Part shown: positions 1 to 8,466 of the stretch, piece after piece
Layout: the number at the start of each line of letters is the position of its first letter
How positions within the stretch are numbered: position 1 is the first letter of the stretch
Assembly: GCA_963666535.1 (NCBI GenBank)
Contig: OY762913.1
Coordinates: forward strand, 186,001 to 250,000
Length of the DNA: 64,000 nucleotides
Origin: G963666535 sp963666535
Lineage (GTDB): Bacteria > Bacillota > Clostridia > Oscillospirales > Oscillospiraceae
Direction of reading: 5' to 3'
Made by a program: the position numbers and the translations under genes
Notes under the pieces: generated by a model
Database searches by the model: none
The model's input: only the letters and a program-made list of their open reading frames with translations
Told to the model about the DNA's origin: nothing

Positions 1-998
1 CCATTCACATTAGTAACAGCGGTGCCGGCCTTACCATTGATAACGGGGGTAACGCTGCCGCCGGACATGGTGAAGTCTTTAATGCCCATGTCCTTAATCT
101 TGGCAGAGTAAGTAGAACCAGCAGCAGCAGCGGTATAAGTGTAGTCGGCCTCAGAAGCATATTTGCCGATTTCAGTCTTATAATTCCACCGGTTGCCGGG
201 AGCACCAAACTTGTCATCAGCGGAAGACATCTTCAGTTTGGTGAAATACTGCTCGCAGAACTGCATGAACAGATCCTTATCGGCAGTGACAGTGTGATAA
301 TCGTTGGTCGTGGTATTATCGACCTTGGTAGCCTTGGAATTGCTCACGGTCACGGTGGAGGTGCCGGAGGTCACATTGATGGCAGAACCGTTGTACTCCA
401 CCATGGTGGCCTTCAGGGTGTTCAGAATGAACTGAGCAGCGGTGTCACGGGTGACAGTAGCGCCGGCAGAAACGGACACACCGCTATACAGGCCAGCGGA
501 GTTAGCAACCTTGGCCACCAGCAGGGTGGAGAAGTTGCCGTTGTCCACGAACTCGATGCCGCCGTTGTAGCCCAGAGCCGACAGCAGGATGGCGGTAGAA
601 GAAGTGCCGGTCAGAGCGCCGGAGGGATTAAAGGTAGTAGCGCTGGTGCCGTTAATGATGCCGGCGCCGTAGCAGTACTTGATGTAGGCCTCGGCATAAT
701 GGCCCTTGATGTCTTTGAAGGGAGTGGCAACGCCGTTATACAGGGTAGCGTCGAAATTGCCGCCGTTCAGCAGGTTGGCCATCATGACGCAGAATGCGCC
801 ACGGGTCAGCTGTGCGGTGGGGTTGTAGTTTCCGGACGTGTCGCCGCCGACAACGCCCAGTGCGGTCAGTACTTCGACCGCTTCGGTGTGGTCGATGGTC
901 GCGTTGTCTTTAAACGCCGCGCTGGTGCCGACGATCATCATGCCGACGATCATGCCTGCAGCCAGGACCAGGGAAAGAGCTCTTTTGAGATTTCTCAT
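1..998 (-). CDS. S-layer homology (SLH) domain protein, 3' end outside window
   Basis: Reading the minus strand from the ATG at 998 gives more than 330 codons without a stop, running off the window edge. Residues 1-28 are a signal peptide (MRNLKRALSLVLAAG...). Three SLH-like repeats follow at roughly 29-78, 92-145 and 150-200, with typical elements such as LTALGVVGGD and AQLTRGAF, then a Thr/Ser/Gly-rich region. SLH repeats anchor exported proteins to cell-wall polymers, so this is probably a surface or S-layer protein. A GGAGG lies about 11 nt upstream of the start and a TTGACG-N17-TATCAT promoter farther up. The C-terminal function is not visible here. Confidence 0.85.
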   Translation of the reverse strand, partial: MRNLKRALSLVLAAGMIVGMMIVGTSAAFKDNATIDHTEAVEVLTALGVVGGDTSGNYNPTAQLTRGAFCVMMANLLNGGNFDATLYNGVATPFKDIKGHYAEAYIKYCYGAGIINGTSATTFNPSGALTGTSSTAILLSALGYNGGIEFVDNGNFSTLLVAKVANSAGLYSGVSVSAGATVTRDTAAQFILNTLKATMVEYNGSAINVTSGTSTVTVSNSKATKVDNTTTNDYHTVTADKDLFMQFCEQYFTKLKMSSADDKFGAPGNRWNYKTEIGKYASEADYTYTAAAAGSTYSAKIKDMGIKDFTMSGGSVTPVINGKAGTAVTNVN

Positions 999-1099
999 GT
1001 TTGGATATTCCTCCTTATTTATTCGACAAGTGGGTGGTACTTGCCCCATACCAGATCAACCGGCATAAGGGCACTTCTCCCCCCTTGTCTTATGCACAC

Positions 1100-1128
1100 A
1101 TGATAACCCTCTCGCTTCCCCCCGTCAA
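1100..1128 (-). promoter_or_regulatory. Sigma-A-type promoter for the SLH gene
   Basis: On the minus strand, TTGACG (1128-1123), a 17-nt spacer and TATCAT (1105-1100) form a near-consensus promoter. It leaves a leader of about 95 nt before the SLH start at 998. No riboswitch was recognised in that leader. Confidence 0.6.
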
Positions 1129-1301
1129 GCACTTGGCCCCCTTTGTAACATAACCGTAATATTCCTGATTCTCCACATCCTTGCGGCTTTTCCGTGGGCA
1201 GCCAGCCCGTCTTTTTCCCGCGGGGACGCTGATGCTGGGCGCTACCCGCTGGGGCCGCTGGTGTTGCCTTGAAGGGCTTTGGACGCTTGCTGTCCTGTCC
1301 G

Positions 1302-1330
1302 TTGCCATTTTGCCGCATCTGTGTTATACT
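1302..1330 (+). promoter_or_regulatory. Sigma-A-type promoter upstream of the 1374 gene
   Basis: TTGCCA (1302-1307), a 17-nt spacer and TATACT (1325-1330) are followed 43 nt later by the ATG at 1374. It probably drives the small gene and the membrane-protein gene behind it. Confidence 0.55.
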
Positions 1331-1373
1331 TCTGGTTGTCACATTTTACCGGAAGAAACGAGGTCTTTCTGTT

Positions 1374-1613
1374 ATGAAACCTGTTTACGCCAACACCTTT
1401 GGGATTCGCAAAGCAAACAGTCCCCGCGGCGACACGCTGGAGGTGATGCTGGATGTCGGCCATAAATATATGGAAACCGCCACCACCATCACCAATAAAG
1501 GCATGGAGAACATCTCCACCCCCGGCATGGATCTGCTGGGCAGCTATGTTCTGACCTATTCCAATGCCCTGGCCCTGCGCAACCTGCTGAACCAGACCTT
1601 TCCCAACGACTGA
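1374..1613 (+). CDS. Small protein of unknown function (79 aa)
   Basis: I do not recognise the family. The protein starts MKPVYANTFGIRK and has no signal peptide or membrane segment. It carries Thr-rich and Leu/Ala-rich stretches that could form helices (METATTITNKGMENI; LTYSNALALRNLLN). The reading frame is open farther upstream (to 1269), but the ATG at 1374 sits behind a GAGGT and downstream of a good promoter, so that start is preferred. The next gene begins 26 bp after the stop, so the two are probably co-transcribed. Confidence 0.6.
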   Translation: MKPVYANTFGIRKANSPRGDTLEVMLDVGHKYMETATTITNKGMENISTPGMDLLGSYVLTYSNALALRNLLNQTFPND

Positions 1614-1639
1614 ACCCTTATATTATATAGGAGGCAATT

Positions 1640-3451
1640 ATGGAAAACAATGCAAGCCACCCGAAAAAGAGCGGCAATGTGCAAAAAACCCTTCTCTCCC
1701 TGCTGGTCACGCTGGTGTTCGGCCTTGTCTATTTTTATTTAGAGCTGCCCGCCATCAACCTGCACGACCGATCCTTTTACGCGTTCTTCTTTCTGTTGTC
1801 CGCCGTGTTCTGCGGCATGACCATCCTCACCTCCGGCATCTGGAAGCTGTATGGCAAGGACACGTTTTTCAAATCGGTGAAGAAAAACTGCACGCTGCCG
1901 CTGCTGATTTGTCTGGCCCTGATCCTGCTGCTGGTCATCGGCACACTGCTGTCCAGCGTCATTTTCCGCGCCGGGGCATACAGCGAGCTGCTGCCCTTCA
2001 CCACCGGCGATTTTGCCGAGGACGTGGCCGAAGTCTCCTACGATCAGATCCCCATGCTGGACAAAGCCAGCGCCGAAAAACTGGGGGACCGCAAGCTGGG
2101 CGAGCTGTCCGACATGGTCAGCCAGTTCGAGGTGTCGTCTGACAACACCCAGATCAATTACAAGGGTCGCCCCGTCCGTGTGACCCCCCTGCAGTACGGC
2201 GACCTGATCAAGTGGCTCAACAACCGCAGCGAGGGTCTGCCCGCCTATCTTCTGATCGACATGGTAACCCAGGATGTGGATGTCATTCGCCTGGACGACG
2301 GCATGAAGTACACCACGGCGGAGCATTTTTCCCGCAACCTCTACCGTCTTCTCCGCTTTCAGTTCCCCACTTATATGTTCGATAACCCCACCTTTGAAAT
2401 TGACGAAGACGGCGTTCCCTATTGGATCTGCCCCCGGGTGGTCATGACCATCGGTCTGTTCGGAGGCCGCGACATCTGCGGTGCCGTGCTGGTCAACGCC
2501 GTGACCGGCGAGTCGGTGTATTACGAATCAGCCGATGTTCCCAACTGGGTGGACCGGGTGTATACCGCCGAGCTGATCATCAGCCAGTATGACTATTACG
2601 GCCAGTATCACAACGGCTTTTTCAATTCCCTGTTTGGACAGAAGGATGTCACCGTCACCACCGACGGATACAACTATATCGCCATGGACGACGATATTTA
2701 TATGTACACCGGCGTCACTTCTGTCAGCAGCGACCAGTCCAACGTCGGCTTCCTTCTTTCTAACCAGCGCACGAAGGAGACCCACTATTACCAGGTGGCG
2801 GGCGCGGAAGAATTTTCCGCCATGTCCTCAGCCGAGGGCGTGGTACAGCAGATGTCCTATGTGGCCACCTTCCCCCTGCTGCTGAATATCAATGGCGAGC
2901 CGACCTACTTCATGGCGCTGAAGGACGCGGCGGGCCTGGTCAAGATGTACGCCATGGTCAACGTAAAGCAGTACCAGGTAGTCGCCACCGCCACCACCGT
3001 GTCCGAGTGTCAGGAGAATTACCGCAAGCTGCTGCTGGAAAACAAGATCATTACCGAGCTGACGGTCGCCACCACCGATGCCGAGGGCGCCATCCTCGAC
3101 AAGCGGGAGGCGGTCATCGGCGGCGACACGTATTATTATCTGCTGCTGGACTCCTCTGACAGTTACTATGCCCTGCGGGCCGCGGATAACGAGCTGATCG
3201 TCACCGCCAACTTAGGCGACTATGTAAAGCTGGACTTTGCCGGTGACGTGGGCGGCGCCATCCTTGCCGCCACGCTGGAGGAGCTTACCCCCGCCTCAGC
3301 CGCTCACCCTGCGGAACCTGTTCCCGCTGAAACCGACGCTTCCGAGGGACCTTCCCCCACCGAAGCAACCGCCCCTGCCGCCGGAAACGACACCGCCGGG
3401 GAGACTTCCCTCCCAGCAGAAACCACTGCTCCCACGCAAAGCGCGACTTGA
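1640..3451 (+). CDS. Membrane-anchored protein of unknown function (603 aa)
   Basis: An AGGAGG just upstream supports the ATG at 1640. Three hydrophobic segments at about residues 17-37, 45-65 and 84-108 are followed by a large soluble part of about 440 residues. That part is rich in Tyr and Asp, and the last 50 residues are a Pro/Ala/Thr/Glu-rich low-complexity tail. No catalytic motif was recognised. The layout suggests a membrane-tethered protein with an extracytoplasmic domain of unknown role. A strong rho-independent terminator follows directly, so the gene closes its transcription unit. Confidence 0.65.
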   Translation: MENNASHPKKSGNVQKTLLSLLVTLVFGLVYFYLELPAINLHDRSFYAFFFLLSAVFCGMTILTSGIWKLYGKDTFFKSVKKNCTLPLLICLALILLLVIGTLLSSVIFRAGAYSELLPFTTGDFAEDVAEVSYDQIPMLDKASAEKLGDRKLGELSDMVSQFEVSSDNTQINYKGRPVRVTPLQYGDLIKWLNNRSEGLPAYLLIDMVTQDVDVIRLDDGMKYTTAEHFSRNLYRLLRFQFPTYMFDNPTFEIDEDGVPYWICPRVVMTIGLFGGRDICGAVLVNAVTGESVYYESADVPNWVDRVYTAELIISQYDYYGQYHNGFFNSLFGQKDVTVTTDGYNYIAMDDDIYMYTGVTSVSSDQSNVGFLLSNQRTKETHYYQVAGAEEFSAMSSAEGVVQQMSYVATFPLLLNINGEPTYFMALKDAAGLVKMYAMVNVKQYQVVATATTVSECQENYRKLLLENKIITELTVATTDAEGAILDKREAVIGGDTYYYLLLDSSDSYYALRAADNELIVTANLGDYVKLDFAGDVGGAILAATLEELTPASAAHPAEPVPAETDASEGPSPTEATAPAAGNDTAGETSLPAETTAPTQSAT

Positions 3452-3460
3452 GTTTTACGA

Positions 3461-3490
3461 CAGGCCCCGCCGTAAGGCGGGGCCTGTTTT
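3461..3490 (+). terminator. Rho-independent terminator after the 1640-3451 gene
   Basis: A perfect 11-bp G+C-rich stem (CAGGCCCCGCC, loop GTAA, GGCGGGGCCTG) at 3461-3486 is followed by TTTT and a T-rich stretch. It begins 10 bp after the stop codon. Confidence 0.9.
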
Positions 3491-3619
3491 CGTTATTTTG
3501 CCGATTCTTTTCTTTTATGACGAGATTCGAATTTTCTATTCCTGAAGCATTTGAATCGGCTCTATTTCAGAGAATTTTTCGAATTTTCATTTGTTAAAAT
3601 ATAGATTTTCTGTTTGCCA

Positions 3620-3648
3620 TTGACAAACGTCATTGTGTTGTTTATAGT
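3620..3648 (+). promoter_or_regulatory. Strong promoter with no protein gene downstream
   Basis: TTGACA (3620-3625), exactly 17 nt, then TATAGT (3643-3648). The next plus-strand structure is the terminator at 3721-3757, and no credible reading frame lies between. The pair outlines a short untranslated transcript. Confidence 0.6.
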
Positions 3649-3654
3649 GAATTT

Positions 3655-3760
3655 ATACAGTTGCTGTGCAGGGACAGGCAATTGTTTCCCCTTTTTACAT
3701 CCCCCCGAAACATACACACCGAAAAAGCCCGCTCATGCCGAATGAGCGGGCTTTTTCGTG
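3655..3760 (+). ncRNA. Candidate small RNA of about 100 nt
   Basis: The interval is bounded by a near-consensus promoter (3620-3648) and a 16-bp perfect terminator (3721-3757). It contains a possible 5' hairpin pairing CAGTTGC with GCAATTG around 3658-3684 and a C/T-rich single-stranded middle. I see no Shine-Dalgarno site or start. It does not resemble signal-recognition-particle RNA (no GGAAGGAAGCAGCC-like loop), and it is too short for typical 6S RNA. Transcription is inferred from the signals only. Confidence 0.35.
3721..3757. terminator. Bidirectional terminator between the candidate sRNA and spoIIP
   Basis: A perfect 16-bp stem (GAAAAAGCCCGCTCAT, loop GCCGA, and its complement) has an A-run on one flank and a T-run on the other, so it can end transcription in both directions. 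It lies 4 bp from the end of spoIIP. Confidence 0.85.
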
Positions 3761-4915
3761 CTATACCAGTTCCTGAAAAGCTGCCGCCGCCGCCCCGGCG
3801 AACAGCCGAGCCGCAGCCAGTGCCTCCTGCAGGGTATTCCCGTGGCTGCCCACCTCCACCAGCATGGAGCCAGTGGTCAGCTGCTGGTTAAAGCGCGCCG
3901 TGCGCAGATTGATGGGTCGGGCCAGCGTATCGGATATCGCGTTAAGCCTCCCCTGCACCTTGATGGCCAGCGTCAGGTTCTTCTGCCAGGTGGAAAATTC
4001 CAGTCCACTGTCGTTGCTTCCCATCACCAGCATCACCTGTGCTGTCTTCTCCCCGTTCACCTCTGTAATTGTCTTGTAAACCGTTCCATCTTTTCCCACC
4101 AGTGCGTCGCGGTGCACATCCATAACAATTTTGATGGAAGGGTACTGTTTCAAATAGGCCTGCACCCCCGCCAGCGACCGATTGTAGGACCCATTATACT
4201 CCGGATAGTCATACAGCGTTTCATCATGGAGCACGGAAAACCCCGCCGCTTCCAGACAGGAGGCAATCTCTGAACCCACCCGAACCACATTGTAATTGCA
4301 GTCCGTGGTGCGGTAGCTGTCACTTTCTTCGTACACATCGCTGCCGGACATGGTGTACGCCTCTGTTGCGTGGGTGTGCATAATGAGAATCTGGGGGCCA
4401 TCCTGTGGCAGTTCAATTTCCACCGCCGCAGAGGCCAGTGCCGCCACATCGACCGCCTGACTGGTTTGATTGTTAATGTAAATGTTTTCATTGTAATCGT
4501 AGTCCTGTTCCTGGTTCACGCCCAGTGTGCGTTCCACAACCGTTTCCGCCCCCACCACGGTTTCGGGGTTCTCCTCCTGCGCGTCGTCTGGGTTAGCCGG
4601 CATTTGCTCCTGTTCCGGCTCTTCCTCCGCTTCGTCGTCTCGCCCCGCAGCCAGCAGCAAGGGGGATTCGTTCACCACTAATTTTTCCCAAAATCCCAGA
4701 TCTGCCAACACCCGCTCAGCCGGAAGATCCACGCTGCCCAATTCCGCTTCCAGCGCCGCCGCCACAAAGGCCGGGCTTTCCCCCAATGCGTCTAGGGCGT
4801 CCGCCGCCGCGCTCATATCCGCAGTCAGCCACACACTCCACGCCGTCACCAGCCCAAGGCACAGCGCTCCACTCCGGCGCAGCACACGCCCCAGCCCCAT
4901 TTGCCGTTTTCTCAT
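3761..4915 (-). CDS. spoIIP: Stage II sporulation protein P (SpoIIP), cell-wall hydrolase
   Basis: SpoIIP is an amidase/endopeptidase that thins septal peptidoglycan and drives engulfment of the forespore. Here 384 residues start with a short basic N-terminus and one membrane anchor (about 14-33). An acidic linker (about 92-140) precedes the catalytic domain. Family hallmarks are visible: ILIMHTHATEAY with H180 and H182, MDVHRD (H268, D270) and MLVEVGSHGN with E354. Its usual neighbour gpr is absent. The gene is divergent from the marR-type gene, and a sigma-E-like promoter is proposed upstream. The family call is firm. Confidence 0.93.
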   Translation of the reverse strand: MRKRQMGLGRVLRRSGALCLGLVTAWSVWLTADMSAAADALDALGESPAFVAAALEAELGSVDLPAERVLADLGFWEKLVVNESPLLLAAGRDDEAEEEPEQEQMPANPDDAQEENPETVVGAETVVERTLGVNQEQDYDYNENIYINNQTSQAVDVAALASAAVEIELPQDGPQILIMHTHATEAYTMSGSDVYEESDSYRTTDCNYNVVRVGSEIASCLEAAGFSVLHDETLYDYPEYNGSYNRSLAGVQAYLKQYPSIKIVMDVHRDALVGKDGTVYKTITEVNGEKTAQVMLVMGSNDSGLEFSTWQKNLTLAIKVQGRLNAISDTLARPINLRTARFNQQLTTGSMLVEVGSHGNTLQEALAAARLFAGAAAAAFQELV

Positions 4916-4947
4916 GCTCGTCCCGCCCTTATCTCCTGTGATAGCTC

Positions 4948-4976
4948 ATCCTATGCGCCCTTTGCGCAGATTATGC
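4948..4976 (-). promoter_or_regulatory. Possible sigma-E-type (mother-cell) promoter for spoIIP
   Basis: On the minus strand GCATAAT (4976-4970), exactly 14 nt, then CATAGGAT (4955-4948) resembles the sigma-E pattern known from Bacillus (KMATATT-N14-CATACAHT), with one and two mismatches. It lies about 33 nt upstream of the spoIIP start. SpoIIP is a sigma-E target in Bacillus, so this fits, but it is a match by eye only. Confidence 0.4.
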
Positions 4977-4999
4977 GGCGGAGCGCAGGACTGCGCTGC

Positions 5000-5027
5000 T
5001 TGACTTTCCCCCCAAATAAGGTATAAT
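5000..5027 (+). promoter_or_regulatory. Sigma-A-type promoter of the marR-type gene
   Basis: TTGACT (5000-5005), a 16-nt spacer and TATAAT (5022-5027). A transcription start near 5034 leaves no room for a ribosome site before the in-frame TTG at 5037, which supports the start at 5100. Confidence 0.65.
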
Positions 5028-5099
5028 CATTTTGTTTTGAAGATCAAAGTATTTCAGGATTCGCGCGACGCTCTCCCGCTTTTTAAAGGAGGTATTCCG

Positions 5100-5555
5100 T
5101 TGGTTCCTAAAACCCAATCCTTGAGCCGTTTCCTGCTGTATATTTTAGAGCGGCTGTCCTCCGCCGAGGAGAGTCGTCTTGCAGCCGAGTTTACCGACCT
5201 ATCCGCGCGTGAGCTTCAGATCATTGAGGTGGTCTGCGCCGCACAGGCTTCGGGTGTGGATAATCGGTCTTCGGCCATTGCCGCGGCTCTTGGCATCACG
5301 GCGGGGACCCTTACCAGCTCGGTGTCGCAGCTGGTAGAAAAGGAGTATCTTACCCGTCAGCTGGACGAGGACGACCGCCGCGCGCGGCGCATCTGCCCCA
5401 CAGAAAAAGGGTGGCAGGCCAACACGTTACATACGCTGTTTTATCAGGAAATCACGGGCAATTTTTTGAACACACTTCCCCCTGGCGATGTGGATGCATT
5501 TTCAAGGGTGCTGGAATATGCTGAAATCTTCTTTCGTAAAAAGTCTATTCCCTGA
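5100..5555 (+). CDS. MarR-family transcriptional regulator
   Basis: The 151-residue protein shows the MarR winged-helix layout. An N-terminal dimerisation helix is followed by the helix-turn-helix around SAIAAALGITAGTLTSSVSQ and the wing with LDEDDRRARRICPTEKG. Such proteins bind DNA as dimers and usually repress nearby genes or their own. The start is the TTG at 5100, because AAAGGAGG lies 7 nt upstream; the frame is open back to another TTG at 5037 that has no ribosome site. The degV-type gene follows 31 bp later and could be part of the same unit. Confidence 0.85.
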   Translation: MVPKTQSLSRFLLYILERLSSAEESRLAAEFTDLSARELQIIEVVCAAQASGVDNRSSAIAAALGITAGTLTSSVSQLVEKEYLTRQLDEDDRRARRICPTEKGWQANTLHTLFYQEITGNFLNTLPPGDVDAFSRVLEYAEIFFRKKSIP

Positions 5556-5586
5556 TTAAAACCAAAATTTAAGGAGAACATTTTAT

Positions 5587-6429
5587 ATGACACGAATCAT
5601 CACCGACAGCACCAGCGATCTCACAAAGGAACAGCAGGTGGCGCTCGGCATTGATATCATCCCCCTTACCGTCCTTTTCGGCGAGGACAGCTATTTGGAT
5701 GGCGTGACCCTTTCTCACCAGCAATTCTATGAAAAGCTGGCTGTGGCAGAGTCTTTGCCCACCACCGCTCAGATCCCCCCCGAAACCTTTATCAGCGTTT
5801 TCCGTGAATATGTGGACGCGGGGGATGAGGTTGTGGGGCTTTTCCTCTCCTCGGAAATGTCAGGCACCACCCAGTCGGCCAATATTGCTCGCATGGCAGT
5901 ATCTGATACGCATATTTTCATTGTAGACTCCCGTACCGTCACCTTTGGTTTGGGCGCCATGGTGATCGAGGCGACTAAAATGCGCGACAATGGCTTGTCT
6001 GCCGCCGAGATTGCTGCCGAGCTTGTCAATCTCAGCCAGCGCATCCATCTGGTTGCCGCTGTGGACACGCTGAAATATCTCAAAATGGGTGGCCGCATCT
6101 CGGCCACCACCGCCATGGTGGGTGGCCTGCTTGGCATTAATCCCACCATTGCGGTTCAGCACGGCGTGGTGGAATCCATTGGCAAGGTTCGCGGACGTAA
6201 GGCGGCTTTCAAATGGGTGGCGCAGCGCGTGACGGAGCAGGAGCCCATTGACTTCTCTCACGCTGTTGTGTTCGGTCACTCCAATGCGCTGGACGCGCTG
6301 GAGGAATGCAAGGCTGCCTTTGCCGGCAAGCTGGATGATGCCGACCTCCACACCAGCGACATCGGCTGTGTGGTGGGCGCCCATGTCGGCCCCGGCGCCG
6401 CCGGTATCGCCTATTTCCTGAAAAAGTGA
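5587..6429 (+). CDS. DegV-family fatty-acid-binding protein
   Basis: This is a 280-residue DegV protein, the usual length. The fold binds a fatty acid between two domains, and in Firmicutes (FakB) it presents the acid to the kinase FakA for acyl phosphate formation. Visible hallmarks are TDSTSDLT near the N-terminus, the SSEMSGTTQSA loop (about 91-101) and a central GGLLGINPTIAV segment (about 179-190). AAGGAG precedes the ATG. It ends just before ytvI in the same direction. No fakA is in the window, so the partner must lie elsewhere. The family is certain; the ligand is inferred. Confidence 0.9.
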   Translation: MTRIITDSTSDLTKEQQVALGIDIIPLTVLFGEDSYLDGVTLSHQQFYEKLAVAESLPTTAQIPPETFISVFREYVDAGDEVVGLFLSSEMSGTTQSANIARMAVSDTHIFIVDSRTVTFGLGAMVIEATKMRDNGLSAAEIAAELVNLSQRIHLVAAVDTLKYLKMGGRISATTAMVGGLLGINPTIAVQHGVVESIGKVRGRKAAFKWVAQRVTEQEPIDFSHAVVFGHSNALDALEECKAAFAGKLDDADLHTSDIGCVVGAHVGPGAAGIAYFLKK

Positions 6430-6503
6430 GTTTTCCCCCGGCAAAAAAAACCGGCATCCCAGTCTTTTTCGCCCCAATGCAGACAGATGGAGGTATTATC
6501 ATC

Positions 6504-7667
6504 TTGGAACCTAAGGAATTATCCTGGCCAGAACGCGGACACCTCTGGCTTCGTCTGGGCATACGCCTGGCACTGTTCATTCTCTTTCTTCTGGCCCTGT
6601 TTCTGCTTGTCCCGCCCCTTCTGTCCCTGCTGATGCCCTTTGCGTTGGCCCTACTGGTAGCGTGGCTGCTCAACCCGCTGGTGCGAGTCCTCCATCAGAA
6701 GCTGGGGGGATCTCGCAACCTCATTTCATTTTTTCTCATCCTGTTGCTGTTCTGCCTGGTCGGCGGTCTTCTGTCCGGCCTGATTTACACTGCTACCAAC
6801 GAGCTCATTTCCTTGGCAAACAACTGGCAAAGCTTATGGGATGCAATTCTGGCAGCCATTGACAGCTTCTCTCACCAACTGGATCGGGTTCCCTCTGTGG
6901 TACCTAGTGACATCACGGACTACACCCGCAATCTCATCGAGCAGTTTTCCCAGTGGTTGGAAAAAACCATTCCGTCCGTCATCTCCGTTACTGCCACCAG
7001 GGCGGGTTCTTTTGCGATCAAGCTGCCCTCTGTGGTGCTTGGCATCATTGTATTTATCATGGCAGCTTATTTTATCACCGCTGATTACCCCCGCATCCGG
7101 TTTCTCGTCACCCGACATTTTGCCGGTCAACGCCGGGCGCGCCTGTCCGACATCAAGCACGCCGCCACTTCCGCTTTCGGGGGGTATGTCCGGGCACAGT
7201 TCATCCTCTCGGTCATTGTGTTTTTTATCCTCCTCATCGGTTTTTTCATCATGGGTCAAAACTATGCCTTTCTGCTGGCCTTCCTGCTGGCGATCATGGA
7301 TTTTATTCCCATCATTGGTGCGGGTACTTTCATCGTCCCTTGGGCCGTTGTCGCGCTGCTGGGCGGCGATGTGCGCACGTGCGTTTCTCTTATCGTGATC
7401 TGGGCTATCATCGTGGTTTTCCGCCGCGTGTCGGAGCCTAAGGTGGTGGGCGATCAAACGGGGCTGTCCCCGATTCTCTCGCTGATCAGCATCTATGTCG
7501 GTATGCGCGTAGCTGGCGTTTTGGGGATGATTCTTGGCCCGGTCCTCTGTCTGGTGGCCATCAGCATTGCAAGATCGGGCCTGCTCAACGGCACCGCGGC
7601 CGACCTCCGGCTGGCCTTTAACGACATTTCGTCTCTTTTGTCCCATTCGGAAGCACCAAAAAAATAG
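6504..7667 (+). CDS. ytvI: AI-2E/YtvI-type membrane protein (sporulation integral membrane protein)
   Basis: The 387-residue polytopic protein has the AI-2E transporter family layout: two N-terminal membrane helices, a soluble segment (about 80-165), then several helices with DFIPIIGAGTFIVPWA and LSPILSLISIYVG signatures. It fits the YtvI subgroup of sporulating Firmicutes in length and layout; its transport substrate is unknown. The start is the TTG at 6504, with GGAGGT 9 nt upstream. The frame is open to 6426, which would overlap the degV-type stop. A strong terminator follows the stop. Confidence 0.8.
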   Translation: MEPKELSWPERGHLWLRLGIRLALFILFLLALFLLVPPLLSLLMPFALALLVAWLLNPLVRVLHQKLGGSRNLISFFLILLLFCLVGGLLSGLIYTATNELISLANNWQSLWDAILAAIDSFSHQLDRVPSVVPSDITDYTRNLIEQFSQWLEKTIPSVISVTATRAGSFAIKLPSVVLGIIVFIMAAYFITADYPRIRFLVTRHFAGQRRARLSDIKHAATSAFGGYVRAQFILSVIVFFILLIGFFIMGQNYAFLLAFLLAIMDFIPIIGAGTFIVPWAVVALLGGDVRTCVSLIVIWAIIVVFRRVSEPKVVGDQTGLSPILSLISIYVGMRVAGVLGMILGPVLCLVAISIARSGLLNGTAADLRLAFNDISSLLSHSEAPKK

Positions 7668-7683
7668 GTCACCTCTCGTGTAA

Positions 7684-7724
7684 AAAGCCCCTGCCTCTAT
7701 GAACAACATAGCGGCAGGGGCTTT
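7684..7724 (+). terminator. Rho-independent terminator after ytvI
   Basis: GCCCCTGCC (7687-7695) pairs with GGCAGGGGC (7713-7721). An inner CTATG/CATAG stem closes an AACAA loop, and flanking AAA/TTT extends the helix. It starts 17 bp after the ytvI stop. Confidence 0.85.
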
Positions 7725-8220
7725 CGTCTTCTATGGATCTGCTGAACAAACCAAACCCTTTGCACTTTATTTGCGGCGTATATCCGCAAATCCAAACAGA
7801 CAGTCATCCGTGTATCTGAAGCGGCAAAACGAAGTTGTTTTGCCGCCCAAAAGGACAGTTTCTGTCCTTTTGGAAAATGCAATTTGAAACTTGAATTTGT
7901 TCCGTGGACATTATGTAACGCTCGTTACTGAGGGGGCCGTCTCACGACGGCCCCCATAACCTCTCTTTCCCAAAGGGAAGGAGGTTTTATAGGAACAGAG
8001 CAGATGGGGGATAGCCTCCCGTAAGGAGGGGTCCCCATCTACAACATCCCCCGCCTTTCGCCGTAGGACACCGAAGTGTCCGGCACCGGCTTAGAAGATG
8101 TTTTTTTCTGTCCAAGCCTAGTATATCCGCCTTCGGCAGGAGTATAGCAGGAAAATATTGTATACAACAAAGCATAATTGGCCAAACTCGAAATAGATTA
8201 ATAGCGAAGGGGGGCGACAC
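7725..8220. repeat. Hairpin-dense non-coding stretch
   Basis: About 490 bp without a credible gene but with at least six separate inverted repeats. They are 7821-7846 (10-bp stem), 7847-7873 (12-bp stem, 3-nt loop), 7932-7955 (10-bp G+C stem), about 7960-7984, 8002-8040 (AGATGGGG/CCCCATCT enclosing CCTCC/GGAGG) and 8066-8081. A short open frame (7699-7887) overlaps the first two and is better explained as read-through of the repeats. It could be a mosaic of dispersed intergenic repeats or a structured RNA. No known RNA family was recognised. Confidence 0.6.
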
Positions 8221-8466
8221 ATGATGGAACAACCGGCGCGTCTGTTTGCACTGAAATCTCGAAAACCCGCGTCTGACAATCCCGAACGGACGGTGCTGAT
8301 GCAAAGTTTGGCGCAGACGCGCACCTTGCTTTCCCAGGCTTACTCCTGCTTTGACACCGCTTCAGACCCCGAGCTCATCGAGTCCTATGTCTTTGAAATT
8401 AATGCATTACAATCCCGCTACAATTACCTACTGCGGCAGGCAAAGCAGCTGGAGGAATCGCTATGA
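8221..8466 (+). CDS. yaaL: DUF2508 (YaaL-like) small protein
   Basis: The 81-residue soluble protein is mostly helical, with the DUF2508-type pattern of TRTLLSQAYSCFDTASDPELI followed by ALQSRYNYLLRQAKQLE. Its function is unknown. In Bacillus subtilis yaaL sits directly upstream of bofA, and the same order holds here with a 4-bp overlap, which strengthens the call. Two adjacent ATG codons (8221, 8224) lie behind a G-rich ribosome site; either could be used. Confidence 0.8.
   Translation: MMEQPARLFALKSRKPASDNPERTVLMQSLAQTRTLLSQAYSCFDTASDPELIESYVFEINALQSRYNYLLRQAKQLEESL

Noticed and set aside
3655..3760. Signal-recognition-particle RNA or 6S RNA
   Set aside because: The conserved SRP loop is absent, and the length and lack of a large central bubble do not fit 6S.
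7699..7887. A 62-codon frame after ytvI
   Set aside because: It begins inside the ytvI terminator loop and is built from inverted repeats; no ribosome site.
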